DNA from: Exiguobacterium indicum HHS 31
GTDB taxonomy: Bacteria > Bacillota > Bacilli > Exiguobacteriales > Exiguobacteriaceae
Length of the DNA: 64,000 nt
Reading direction: 5' to 3'
Assembly (NCBI RefSeq): GCF_001939065.1
Contig: NZ_MPSZ01000002.1
Span: forward strand, 186,001 to 250,000
The notes beneath the pieces were generated by a model, which saw nothing but the letters and a program-made list of their open reading frames with translations, did no database searches and was not told the origin of the DNA. Below, one piece after another: positions 35,091 to 43,014 of the stretch; positions within the stretch are counted from its first letter, which is position 1, and each line of letters starts with the position of its first letter. A program made the translations under genes and the position numbers.

Positions 35091-36610
35091 CAGTCTTCTG
35101 TTTTCGACGCTGCCACTGCATCATGGGAATTCAAGTTGACCGTCAACGGCTTTGCTGTTCCTTTACCGGAGAAGTTCTCGATCAACTCTTTGACATCTAA
35201 TCCTGACGACGCCTTTAACGTCTCTTGCAGTGATGCCATCAAATCCGTTGCGTAACCGGTGACACGGTTCGCACCGCCCCCTTCACCACTACCTGTATCA
35301 ACGACTGTGATTTTATCGATGTTGCCGAGTGGTGCTGCAATCTCTTTCGCGTACTCTGGCATCATCCGAATGACCATGTCGAGAATCGCCGCTTGTCCGA
35401 ATTGTTCGAACGCCTGCGCGATTTTTTCTTTTGCTTCTGCTTCCGCAAGACCCTTCAGACGAATGATGTCCGCTTCCGTTTCCCCTTGTGCCCGCTCCGC
35501 GTCCGCTTTCGCAAGACCATCCAGACGAATTCGTTCTGCATCCGCTTTTGCCGATGCCTCGATCCGGTATTTCGTTGCATCTGCTTCCGCATATTGCTTC
35601 GCACGGTCGGCTTGGGCAGCTTGCTCAATCGAGTACCGATCGGCATCAGCGCGTTTTTTGACTTCCGCGTCGTATTGTTTCTCACGACGGAGAATTTCAC
35701 GTTCTTCGAGCTCGATTTGTTTTTGACGCTCGATGATTTTGATTTGCATCTGTTGCTCGGTGACTTCTTGTTGCGCGCGTGCATTCTCAAGATCATACGC
35801 TTGGTCGGCTTTCGCCTTCGCGATATCTTGTTCGCGGCGGTAGTCTGCCATCTTCAACTGATTTTCTTTTTCCGCTTCAGCGATTTCTGTTGCGCGTTCG
35901 AGTTCTGCTTTTTTCGCATCTTTTGAAGCTTCTGCCCGTTTGATGCGTGTCTCTTTTTCCGCGTCTGCCGTTGCGATATCCGCATCACGACGAACCTGTG
36001 CAATCCGAGGTTTCCCGAGGGATTCTAAGTATCCGTTCTTGTCACGGACGTCTTTAATCGTAAACGAAACGATGACGAGTCCCATCTTCGCTAGGTCTTG
36101 AGACGCGACCCGCTGGACTTCTTGTGAGAACTTATCACGGTTCTTATAAATTTCTTCGACGGTCATCGACCCGAGAATCGAACGCAAGTGTCCTTCAAGG
36201 ACTTCACGTGCTTCGCCTTCTCGCTCCTCCTTTGATTTTCCGAGGAACTGCTCCGCTGCCGTCGCAATCTCAGAAATCGAGCTACCGATCTTGATGATCG
36301 CTGTACCGTCTGCCATGACCGGTACACCTTGCTCCGTATAGACTTCAGGTGTCGTAACTTCGAGTTTACTCGATAACAAACTCAGTGGTGTCGCTTGTTG
36401 GAAGACAGGTAACACGAATGTTCCGCCGCCACGAATAATTTTTACTCGGTTGCCGGACTCATCGGTATTGACGTTGCGTCCTCCGAGATAACTACCCGAT
36501 ACGATCAACGCTTCTTCCGGACCGACCGTTCGGTACTTCGTAATGAATAAGACGATCAATGCAACAATCAACGCGACCGCGACGATCGATACGATTAATA
36601 CTGGATTCAT
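35090..36610 (-). CDS. floT: Flotillin FloT (YuaG)
   Basis: 506-residue SPFH protein that scaffolds functional membrane microdomains. N-terminal membrane segment PVLIVSIVAVALIVALIVLF (residues 3-22), SPFH/band-7 domain to about 200 (TVGPEEALIVSG, VRDKNGYLESLGKPRIAQVRRDA), then a long Ala/Glu/Lys-rich coiled coil with EA repeats (about 210-400, AEADATKYRIEASAKADAER) and a C-terminal tail. Start ATG 36610 after GGAGATGTTTAC. Overlaps yuaF by 4 bp. In B. subtilis sigma-W controls this operon, and a sigma-W-like promoter is found here as well. Confidence 0.95.
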   Translation of the reverse strand: MNPVLIVSIVAVALIVALIVLFITKYRTVGPEEALIVSGSYLGGRNVNTDESGNRVKIIRGGGTFVLPVFQQATPLSLLSSKLEVTTPEVYTEQGVPVMADGTAIIKIGSSISEIATAAEQFLGKSKEEREGEAREVLEGHLRSILGSMTVEEIYKNRDKFSQEVQRVASQDLAKMGLVIVSFTIKDVRDKNGYLESLGKPRIAQVRRDADIATADAEKETRIKRAEASKDAKKAELERATEIAEAEKENQLKMADYRREQDIAKAKADQAYDLENARAQQEVTEQQMQIKIIERQKQIELEEREILRREKQYDAEVKKRADADRYSIEQAAQADRAKQYAEADATKYRIEASAKADAERIRLDGLAKADAERAQGETEADIIRLKGLAEAEAKEKIAQAFEQFGQAAILDMVIRMMPEYAKEIAAPLGNIDKITVVDTGSGEGGGANRVTGYATDLMASLQETLKASSGLDVKELIENFSGKGTAKPLTVNLNSHDAVAASKTED

Positions 36611-37128
36611 GTAAACATCTCCTTTTTCCATTGTTGGGGGTACGTCACGACAGACGCGACGCCTTGTTTGATCTCGATGACGAGCACCTTCGTACCTTGT
36701 GGTAGGGCAGGTCCTTCAAACAGAACGGCTGACTTTGATACGCGTCCTGAGACGTCATCGAGTAAGATTTCACCATATCCTTCAGTCGGAATCGGAACGA
36801 TGACGGTTGCGCTGCGTCCTTCTAGCATCTGTTCCGAAAATCCAAGCGACTGTTCGGCTTGTGCCATCGGAACGAATAAAAAGATATGCATCAGCGTCGT
36901 CACTAATAACGCAATCACACTGCTGATGATTAAAATCAATATCGAACGAAACGGACTGAGCTGTTCGAGTCCGAATCCGATCGCTGACGTGATGATGACA
37001 AAAGATAAGATCAACGTGGGATGAAAGATTTGGTCGACGCCTGGAATGACGTCTGAGAATAGGATAGACACAAACACACCACAAGCAGCGGCCGCTAATG
37101 CATATAAATAAAGTGTACTAACGTCCAT
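36607..37128 (-). CDS. yuaF: NfeD-family membrane protein (YuaF)
   Basis: 173-residue NfeD2-type protein: three to four membrane helices (LYLYALAAAACGVFVSILF, LILSFVIITSAIGFGL, ILILIISSVIALLVTTLMHIFLF) followed by the small OB-fold domain (from about residue 100, GRSATVIVPIPTEGYGEILL). NfeD partners with flotillin in the membrane. Start ATG 37128 follows GAGGTGAACGAAG; its stop overlaps the floT start (ATGA). The membrane-bound protease domain of NfeD1 is absent. Confidence 0.92.
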   Translation of the reverse strand: MDVSTLYLYALAAAACGVFVSILFSDVIPGVDQIFHPTLILSFVIITSAIGFGLEQLSPFRSILILIISSVIALLVTTLMHIFLFVPMAQAEQSLGFSEQMLEGRSATVIVPIPTEGYGEILLDDVSGRVSKSAVLFEGPALPQGTKVLVIEIKQGVASVVTYPQQWKKEMFT

Positions 37129-37345
37129 CTTCGTTCACCTCGATGTAAGGATGTGAGCCATACAGTTCGTGGTAAGCCCTTTGATAAGCAGCCCGGTTTT
37201 CCTCAAACAATAAACGAGCCAATTCTTTGTCTCGTTGATCGATTGCCTCTTCTTGACGGCGTAAGTATTTTTTCTGTGCGGCAAAATGACGTGCTAATCT
37301 TGCCTCAATCGACGGTTCTCGTTCACGCTGCAACTCCTGTTTCAT
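37118..37345 (-). CDS. Charged helical protein at the head of the flotillin operon
   Basis: 75-residue, highly charged protein (LQREREPSIEARLARHFAAQ, RRQEEAIDQRDKELARLLFE), predicted coiled coil with no membrane segment. Not recognised. RBS AAGGAGTAGAGCG; overlaps the yuaF start by 11 bp, and lies 40 bp after the sigma-W-like promoter, so it is the first gene of the unit. The B. subtilis yuaF operon begins with yuaF itself, so this gene is extra here. Confidence 0.75.
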   Translation of the reverse strand: MKQELQREREPSIEARLARHFAAQKKYLRRQEEAIDQRDKELARLLFEENRAAYQRAYHELYGSHPYIEVNEDGR

Positions 37346-37385
37346 CGCTCTACTCCTTTCTGAAGTACTGGCTTTCTTTATCTTC

Positions 37386-37412
37386 TACGCTTATTTTTTA
37401 GAAAATGTTTCA
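37386..37412 (-). promoter_or_regulatory. Sigma-W-like promoter of the flotillin operon
   Basis: On the minus strand TGAAAC (37407-37412), 17 bp, CGTA (37386-37389). This matches the ECF sigma-W consensus TGAAAC-N16-17-CGTA. It ends 41 bp before the ATG of the 75-residue gene. Confidence 0.72.
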
Positions 37413-37445
37413 AAATGAATTCCATTTATTTTCCTTTCATTAAAA

Positions 37446-37485
37446 GAAAAAAACGTTCGTCCCATACAGAGGACAAACGTTTTTG
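37446..37485 (-). terminator. Terminator of the Bcr/CflA exporter gene
   Basis: Stem AAAAACGTTTGTCC / GGACGAACGTTTTT with loop TCTGTATG, then T run on the minus strand. Confidence 0.9.
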
Positions 37486-37497
37486 AATAATTAGCGT

Positions 37498-38700
37498 TTA
37501 TGAACGATTCGGTCGACGAACAATCAGACCATAATAGAGAATGAGCGCCAGGCAATCTAAGGTCATGATGATCAACCCCATCGGAACAGCAGACTGCTCT
37601 CCCATGATCCCGACGAGTGGTGACACAAGAGAACCGACGAGCATCGGCAAGAGCCCTAGAAGAGCCGAGGCACTGCCTGCCGTTGCTCCGTAATTTTGCA
37701 TCGCTAAGGTAAAACCGAGCGTCGAGATCAATCCGACGCTTGAAACGACGAAGAATAGTGGAATCATGACGAAGATCAACTGATTCGTTAACGTCAAAGC
37801 GAGGAACAATAAGATACTTGCACCCGCAACGATCGTCAAACTAATTCGCATCAGCCGCTCTGAATCGACACGACCCGCAAGACGACCGGCGATTTGTGCT
37901 GCTAAGATAATTCCGATTCCGTTTAAACCGAACAAAAAACTGAACTGTTGCGGCGAAGCACCATAAATATTTTGTAAGACGAACGGTGAACCGGAGATGT
38001 AGGCGAACATCGCGCCCATGACGAATGCTTGCGCGAACGCATAGCCGATGAAGACGCGATCCGTTAACAAACGTCCGAACGTCTTCAACGTCGTTGTCAG
38101 GTTTCCTTCAACACGTCTATCAAGCGGAAGTGTTTCCGGTAAACGGAGTGCGACAGCAAGTAACATCATCGTGCTTAAAATCGCAAGCAAGTAGAAGACG
38201 AAATCCCAGTCACCGAACCGAAGCAACTGTCCTCCGATGACGGGTGCGAGAATCGGTGCTGTTCCGTTGACGAGTGACAAGGCAGCAAAAAACCGCGTCA
38301 ATTCGGGTCCATCAAACAAGTCACGAACGATTGCCCGGGAAATGACGATTCCTGACGCTCCAGCTGCCCCTTGGATGAATCGAAGCGCGATCAACACTTC
38401 AATCGTCGGTGCCATCGCACAGGCGAGAGACGCGAGCAGATATGCGAGCAGAGCAACCATCAGCGGTCGTTTACGACCGCGAACGTCACTGAGCGGACCA
38501 ACAATCAACTGTCCGAGTGCCATCCCAAGCATACAAGCGGTCAAACTCAATTGGATTAGTGATGCACTCGCATCAAACGAGCGTGACATATCCGGAAAAG
38601 CAGGTAGATACATGTCGATCGAGAGCGGTCCAAGTGCAGCGAGTGAACCGAGGATCAAGATCAACGTTAAGCGACGTGGGGTCATGGTTTCTTTCGTCAT
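37498..38700 (-). CDS. Bcr/CflA-family MFS drug exporter
   Basis: 400-residue MFS transporter with 12 helices. The first helix has LGPLSIDMYLPAFPDM, the Bcr/CflA signature with membrane Asp; loop 2-3 has GPLSDVRGRKRPL (motif A); helix 5 has motif C-like SLVNGTAPILAPVIGGQLL. Relatives export bicyclomycin, sulfonamides or cysteine. The ATG overlaps the stop of the tandem HD nucleotidase gene by 4 bp. That coupling suggests a shared unit, possibly nucleoside or drug homeostasis, but no direct evidence. Confidence 0.92.
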   Translation of the reverse strand: MTKETMTPRRLTLILILGSLAALGPLSIDMYLPAFPDMSRSFDASASLIQLSLTACMLGMALGQLIVGPLSDVRGRKRPLMVALLAYLLASLACAMAPTIEVLIALRFIQGAAGASGIVISRAIVRDLFDGPELTRFFAALSLVNGTAPILAPVIGGQLLRFGDWDFVFYLLAILSTMMLLAVALRLPETLPLDRRVEGNLTTTLKTFGRLLTDRVFIGYAFAQAFVMGAMFAYISGSPFVLQNIYGASPQQFSFLFGLNGIGIILAAQIAGRLAGRVDSERLMRISLTIVAGASILLFLALTLTNQLIFVMIPLFFVVSSVGLISTLGFTLAMQNYGATAGSASALLGLLPMLVGSLVSPLVGIMGEQSAVPMGLIIMTLDCLALILYYGLIVRRPNRS

Positions 38701-39830
38701 GACGTCACGTAATCCAAATCATGCAGGACATAAGCGAGGAAAAAGACGACCGATGGATTTTCATATGTCATCTGAACCTTTTTGAGTTGTGCGCGGTAAC
38801 CGGTCTCATACTCGACCCCGTTCAATTTCCGTTCCATGTTCATTTTAATCAATGCATCGAGTTTATCGATCACATCAACCATCTGTCCTTCGTATGTCTC
38901 ATCTTTTGCTTCCACGACGAACCGACGAAATGGTGCTCGGATTTCTTTCGGTAAATTATTGATCAACGTCTCTCCTTCTGCCCGTTCGTAAGCTTCGAAG
39001 GCCGCTGCTGTGACCGGTGTTGCATGTTTGACAGGTCCAAGAACATCTCCTGTCGTTCCTTCAACGAGATCATGACACAAGAGACGTGAGACGACTTCTT
39101 CGATGTCGATCGTGACGCCGTACTTCTCTGATTCAATCAGACCATTGAAGATACCAAGTGAGGCTGCTCGAAACGCATGTGTCGCGTCGTTATCATCAAT
39201 CGTGTTGAAACGTCCTTTCCAGCGCCGAATCGTATCCATCATCAAGACGTTTTCAATGAAATGAGACATCTCGTCCTCTTCCATGACCGACTGTGTCAAG
39301 CGACGGATCGAAACGAGTGGATGTCGTTCCAGAACAGCCTTTAATTCCGCTGCCTTTTGTTCGAAAAAGACGGACTCCGTCATCCGTGCTTCCCTTCGTG
39401 CGTACAACATCGCATCGAACGTATCGATTGCTTCGACGATTCGCCCTTCCGGTGATTCATCCTCTGCATGTACGAGGTATGTCGTGAACGCTGGTTGAAG
39501 CGACTTCGAGAGTAAGGCAACGAGCTGTTCACTTGCTTGTTGTTCCATTGCCTGAATGTGTGCATGTAACGTCGGCTCTTTTTTCGTCCGGTGTTTAATG
39601 GGTCCGGTGATGACTTCGTTCATGTCATGGAATAGAGCTTTTCCGAGCAATATCTGGCGGTCGACTGGTGGTTGCCCGTCTGCTTCTTCTAAATAGCTTG
39701 CCATCAAACTGAATAAGGCAACACGAAAACTGTGACTGGCTGCGTTATCCGGAAAACGTGGTGCATATTCATCCCACCGTGGAACGTTTTGCATCCGCGT
39801 CAGCATCCGAATGAAATTACCGTTTTGCAT
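38697..39830 (-). CDS. Tandem HD-domain nucleotidase (two YfbR-like domains)
   Basis: 377 residues containing two HD domains of the 5'-deoxynucleotidase YfbR type, each about 180 residues, where YfbR has one. Domain 1: MQNVPRWDEYAPRF, SHSFRVALFSLMAS, FHDMNEVITGPIKH and AIDTFDAMLY. Domain 2: RWKGRFNTIDDNDATHAFRA, CHDLVEGTTGDVLGPVKH, DVIDKLDALIKM. Both keep the His, His-Asp and distal Asp metal ligands, so both may be active on dNMPs, or form a covalent dimer. RBS GGAGAGATTTC. Its stop overlaps the Bcr/CflA exporter. An ancient internal duplication seems the likely origin. Confidence 0.88.
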   Translation of the reverse strand: MQNGNFIRMLTRMQNVPRWDEYAPRFPDNAASHSFRVALFSLMASYLEEADGQPPVDRQILLGKALFHDMNEVITGPIKHRTKKEPTLHAHIQAMEQQASEQLVALLSKSLQPAFTTYLVHAEDESPEGRIVEAIDTFDAMLYARREARMTESVFFEQKAAELKAVLERHPLVSIRRLTQSVMEEDEMSHFIENVLMMDTIRRWKGRFNTIDDNDATHAFRAASLGIFNGLIESEKYGVTIDIEEVVSRLLCHDLVEGTTGDVLGPVKHATPVTAAAFEAYERAEGETLINNLPKEIRAPFRRFVVEAKDETYEGQMVDVIDKLDALIKMNMERKLNGVEYETGYRAQLKKVQMTYENPSVVFFLAYVLHDLDYVTS

Positions 39831-39881
39831 GAAATCTCTCCTAACGAAAGACGGACAGAGAGTACCCTGCCCGCCATTGTA

Positions 39882-40646
39882 TTATTTTGCTGATTTGGTT
39901 GAACTGCTTCCGCTACGGAACCAACCAATGATTAAAATCAGAGCAAGTACGACCCAGAAGATCGTTTGCCATAGTGTACTCTCTGGAAACTCATGCGGCA
40001 AGATGTCGATCGACGGATGCGCGAGTGTCATGACGACCAGTTTTACACCAACCCATGCGACGAGCCAAAAGGCAGCTTCTTCGATACCTGGTCGCTTTTG
40101 GAGCAAGACGACGAACCAGCTCGCGAAGTAACGCATGATGACGAGACCAATGATCCCACTGAAGAAGACGACCCAGAATTGTCCTGTATTCAGACCACCG
40201 ATCGTTCCACCAATCATCGGTAGTGTCGTCGCCATGGCGACAGCAGCAAGTGTCGAGTCGACAGCAAACGCCAAGTCAGAGAACTCGACTTTAACGACCG
40301 TCCACCAAAAGTTCGGTGAGGCTTTTTGTGAGGCAATTGAATCTGGTACTTGGTGTTTATTCGATCGAGCCTCGACGATTCCTTTAAACGCGACGTAGAA
40401 AAGGTAGATCGCCCCGAGTGCTTGAAGTTCCCAAATCGTCGCTAAATACGAAGCAAAGAAGATTGCCACGAAACGTAAGACGAGTGCTCCGACGAGACCA
40501 TAGAAAAGTGCTTTTTTGCGTTGATCGTCCGGTAACGGTCGAACGAGGACCGCCATGACCATTGCATTATCAGCAGAAAGTAACCCCTGCAAAATGATCA
40601 GTACGAGCCCGACGGTCGCATACTGTGTAATTAATCCAATATCCAT
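39882..40646 (-). CDS. TerC-family membrane protein (YjbE/YkoY type)
   Basis: 254-residue membrane protein of the TerC family, implicated in manganese export and in metalation of secreted enzymes. Conserved acidic motifs: LLSADNAMVMAVLV (S-A-D-N) in helix 1-2 and DLAFAVDSTLAAVAMATTL in the fourth helix. Seven to nine helices with a charged C-terminal tail. Start 40646 after AAAGGGG. It lies downstream of a second TerC gene with a terminator between, so each is a separate unit. Confidence 0.92.
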   Translation of the reverse strand: MDIGLITQYATVGLVLIILQGLLSADNAMVMAVLVRPLPDDQRKKALFYGLVGALVLRFVAIFFASYLATIWELQALGAIYLFYVAFKGIVEARSNKHQVPDSIASQKASPNFWWTVVKVEFSDLAFAVDSTLAAVAMATTLPMIGGTIGGLNTGQFWVVFFSGIIGLVIMRYFASWFVVLLQKRPGIEEAAFWLVAWVGVKLVVMTLAHPSIDILPHEFPESTLWQTIFWVVLALILIIGWFRSGSSSTKSAK

Positions 40647-40773
40647 ACTAACGAATCCCCTTTATTGTTCAGTCTATTTATTATATGCCGGTCGATCGGA
40701 AAGAAAAAGATGAAAGCTCGACTCAAGTACTTAACCTTGTGTTTTATTCCCATTGTTTAAGAAAACCTAACAC

Positions 40774-40805
40774 AAAAAAACGACCCGTCATCGACGGATC
40801 GTTTC
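40774..40805 (-). terminator. Terminator of the upstream terC-type gene
   Basis: Stem AAACGATCCGTC / GACGGGTCGTTT with loop GAT and seven T residues on the minus strand. Confidence 0.9.
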
Positions 40806-40811
40806 CATTTC

Positions 40812-41669
40812 TTATAAGTTTTGATCAACTTTCTTTTCAGCATCTGGATTTGGTTTCGTTTTTGGTGAAGAGAACCAACCCCAAAGAGCAAGACCGACCA
40901 TGACTGTCCAGAAGAAAGCCTGCCACGGTGTACTGTGGGCAAATCCTTCAGGAAGTTTTAAGGCTTCAAAGATTGTTCCTTCGATTGATGCGTGGTATTT
41001 CGGGTGTTCGAGCGCAAGAACGGCTAGCTTCACACCAACCCAGGCAACGATCGCAAACGCTGCTGTCTCAAGACCTGGGCGATCTGCGAGCAATTTAACA
41101 AAGACACGTGCTGCGAAACGCATCAAGACGACACCCATCAAACCACCTGTTAAGATGACGATGAAGTGACCTGTGTTCAAACCACCGATTTCGCCTGATC
41201 CCCAGTTTGGAAGGGCAACGGCAAGTGCTACTGCTGCAAGAATCGAATCGACAGCAAACGCTAAGTCTGCAAATTCAATCTTCGCGACTGTCCGCCAGAA
41301 TTCACCTTTTGAAACTGGCTCTTCCGACTTCGGTTCTTCATCTAGCTCATTTTCAGCCCCATGGTTCTCACCGAGCTTTCTGGCTTTAACGGTCTTATAA
41401 ATATGCCGTAGTCCCATGATGAGCAAGTACGCCGCTCCAAGTGCTTGGATTTGCCAAATGTCGACGAGGAACGAAATCGCGAACAATGCCGCGAATCGTA
41501 AAACGAACGCTCCAGCTAGTCCATAAAAAAGTGCTTTCTTTTGTTGTTCTCCTGGTAAGTGCTTGACCATGACCGCGAGTACGAGTGCATTATCCGCTGA
41601 AAGTAATCCTTCGAGCGCGATCAAGACGAGTACGACCCAGGCATACTGTAATAGTAACTGCCAATCCAT
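40812..41669 (-). CDS. TerC-family membrane protein, second copy
   Basis: 285-residue paralogue of the preceding TerC protein. SADNALVLAVMVKHLPGEQQ and DLAFAVDSILAAVALAVAL match it helix by helix, with the differing insert KLGENHGAENELDEEPKSEE in the cytoplasmic loop and a longer C-terminal tail. The start is taken as ATG 41669 (MDWQLL) 9 nt after AAAGGG; ATG 41678 directly abuts that site. No yybP-ykoY manganese riboswitch was found upstream; a perfect palindrome lies 93 bp before the start. Confidence 0.92.
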   Translation of the reverse strand: MDWQLLLQYAWVVLVLIALEGLLSADNALVLAVMVKHLPGEQQKKALFYGLAGAFVLRFAALFAISFLVDIWQIQALGAAYLLIMGLRHIYKTVKARKLGENHGAENELDEEPKSEEPVSKGEFWRTVAKIEFADLAFAVDSILAAVALAVALPNWGSGEIGGLNTGHFIVILTGGLMGVVLMRFAARVFVKLLADRPGLETAAFAIVAWVGVKLAVLALEHPKYHASIEGTIFEALKLPEGFAHSTPWQAFFWTVMVGLALWGWFSSPKTKPNPDAEKKVDQNL

Positions 41670-41762
41670 CTCTGTCATCCCTTTCTCTTACTACCTGTAA
41701 AATAAAAAAACTTCAATTATTGACCATGACGAAAAAACAATGATTACACGTTCACCTGAACA

Positions 41763-41781
41763 TATACTATAGGATAGTATA
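41763..41781. promoter_or_regulatory. Perfect 8-3-8 palindrome between terC and folE2 genes
   Basis: TATACTATAGGATAGTATA (41763-41781): 8-bp arms around AGG. It lies in the 329-bp gap between divergent terC and folE2 and overlaps a possible -10 (TATACT) on either strand, so it could be an operator. It does not match the MntR, Fur or Zur consensus. Nothing else was recognised in the gap. Confidence 0.5.
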
Positions 41782-41998
41782 CCCGATTGCAAGTAAGTTA
41801 TTCCTACAGATGTAGAATGTGTCGATTTTGAGTCGTGCGAGTTTCGTTTATCGAACGTTCGTGATAAAATTCAAGACAATACTTCTAGCGATGAAAAGAT
41901 GAAACACATTTGCGGAATCATCAGACTTGCTCGTCTCTAGCATTCCTGTCATGTTATTACTATTGAAACACTACAAAAGGACAAAGGGGCCAATGAAT

Positions 41999-42904
41999 AT
42001 GTCTACCTACCCGATTACGTTACCAACAAAAGAAGAGCGCCATAAGCTGTTCGGTTCGGTACCACCGATCAAAGGAACAAAACCGACTGAAAAAGATAAG
42101 ATGGTCGACTTGCAAAATACACCGAAGAACTTCTTGTTCGCACTAGACGCTGTCGGAATCTCGAATGTCAAACATCCTGTCGTCATCCAAGACGGAGACA
42201 ACACACAAGCGACAGTCGCGACGTTTGAACTGTCGACATCACTCGTACAAGACCGTAAAGGGATCAATATGAGCCGTTTAACGGAACAACTTGATCAATA
42301 CCACAACGAAGGTTGGACGGTCACGAACGAGTCACTCATTCAATTCGCGCGTGATTTAGCAGACCGCATGGAACAAACGGAAGGTCAATTGACGATCCGT
42401 TACCCATGGTTCTTCACACGTAAAGCACCTGCAACAGGTCTTAGCGGCTTGATGAATGCTGAAGTATGGCAAACAGTCAGCGTCAACACGGAAACGGACG
42501 AAGCGACGTTGTCTGTCGGCTTGACGATCAACGTCACGACACTTTGCCCATGTTCAAAAGAAATCAGCGAATACAGTGCTCACAACCAACGTGGTTACGT
42601 CACGATGGAAGCATCGTTACGTGATGAAGCAGAAGACTTTGACTGGAAACAATCATTGCTTGATGCTGCGGAATCCAATGCCTCAGCGCCACTTCACCCA
42701 GTACTCAAACGTCCGGATGAAAAGCGCGTGACAGAGATGGCATACGAAAACCCACGTTTCGTAGAAGATATGGTTCGCTTGATTGCTGCTGATCTGTACG
42801 AAATGGACCCAATCGCTTCATTCTACGTCGAATGCCGTAACGAAGAAACGATTCACCAACATGACGCGATCGCACGGATCACGTTCGATAAAGACGCACA
42901 ATAA
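41999..42904 (+). CDS. folE2: GTP cyclohydrolase FolE2 (type IB)
   Basis: 301-residue GTP cyclohydrolase IB (GCYH-IB), first step of folate (and queuosine) synthesis from GTP to dihydroneopterin triphosphate. Diagnostic LTINVTTLCPCSKEISEYSAHNQRGYV holds the metal Cys, with ITV/YECRNEETIHQHDA at the C-terminus. Unlike zinc-dependent FolE it works with other metals. Start ATG 41999 is 9 nt after AAAGGGG; the ATG at 41993 is only 3 nt from it. No Zur box was seen, so zinc control of this gene is unproven. Confidence 0.94.
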   Translation: MSTYPITLPTKEERHKLFGSVPPIKGTKPTEKDKMVDLQNTPKNFLFALDAVGISNVKHPVVIQDGDNTQATVATFELSTSLVQDRKGINMSRLTEQLDQYHNEGWTVTNESLIQFARDLADRMEQTEGQLTIRYPWFFTRKAPATGLSGLMNAEVWQTVSVNTETDEATLSVGLTINVTTLCPCSKEISEYSAHNQRGYVTMEASLRDEAEDFDWKQSLLDAAESNASAPLHPVLKRPDEKRVTEMAYENPRFVEDMVRLIAADLYEMDPIASFYVECRNEETIHQHDAIARITFDKDAQ

Positions 42905-42911
42905 GTAAGTC

Positions 42912-42954
42912 TGCCGTACTCTCTCTTAAACCGAGCGAGTACGGCTTTTTTTGT
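42912..42954 (+). terminator. Terminator of folE2
   Basis: Stem GCCGTACTC / GAGTACGGC with an internal TCTCTTAAACCGAGC loop, then seven T residues. Confidence 0.88.
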
Positions 42955-42976
42955 ATACCGGCATTGCTCTCCGTTT

Positions 42977-42990
42977 TGCGAGCGTTTACA
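42977..42990 (+). promoter_or_regulatory. Possible cre site upstream of lytS-type gene
   Basis: TGCGAGCGTTTACA fits the CcpA consensus TGWAANCGNTNWCA at 12 of 14 positions with a weak left half. 25 bp before the sensor kinase start. Confidence 0.35.
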
Positions 42991-43014
42991 CTTAACTCGA
43001 ATGGAGGAATGCAC

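Noticed and set aside
40647-40811. yybP-ykoY manganese riboswitch before the shorter terC-type gene
   Set aside because: The gap is only 165 nt and a terminator fills part of it; no conserved core of the riboswitch was seen.
41670-41998. Zur box for folE2
   Set aside because: No TCGTAAT-N-ATTACGA-like palindrome in the gap; only an unrelated 8-3-8 palindrome.
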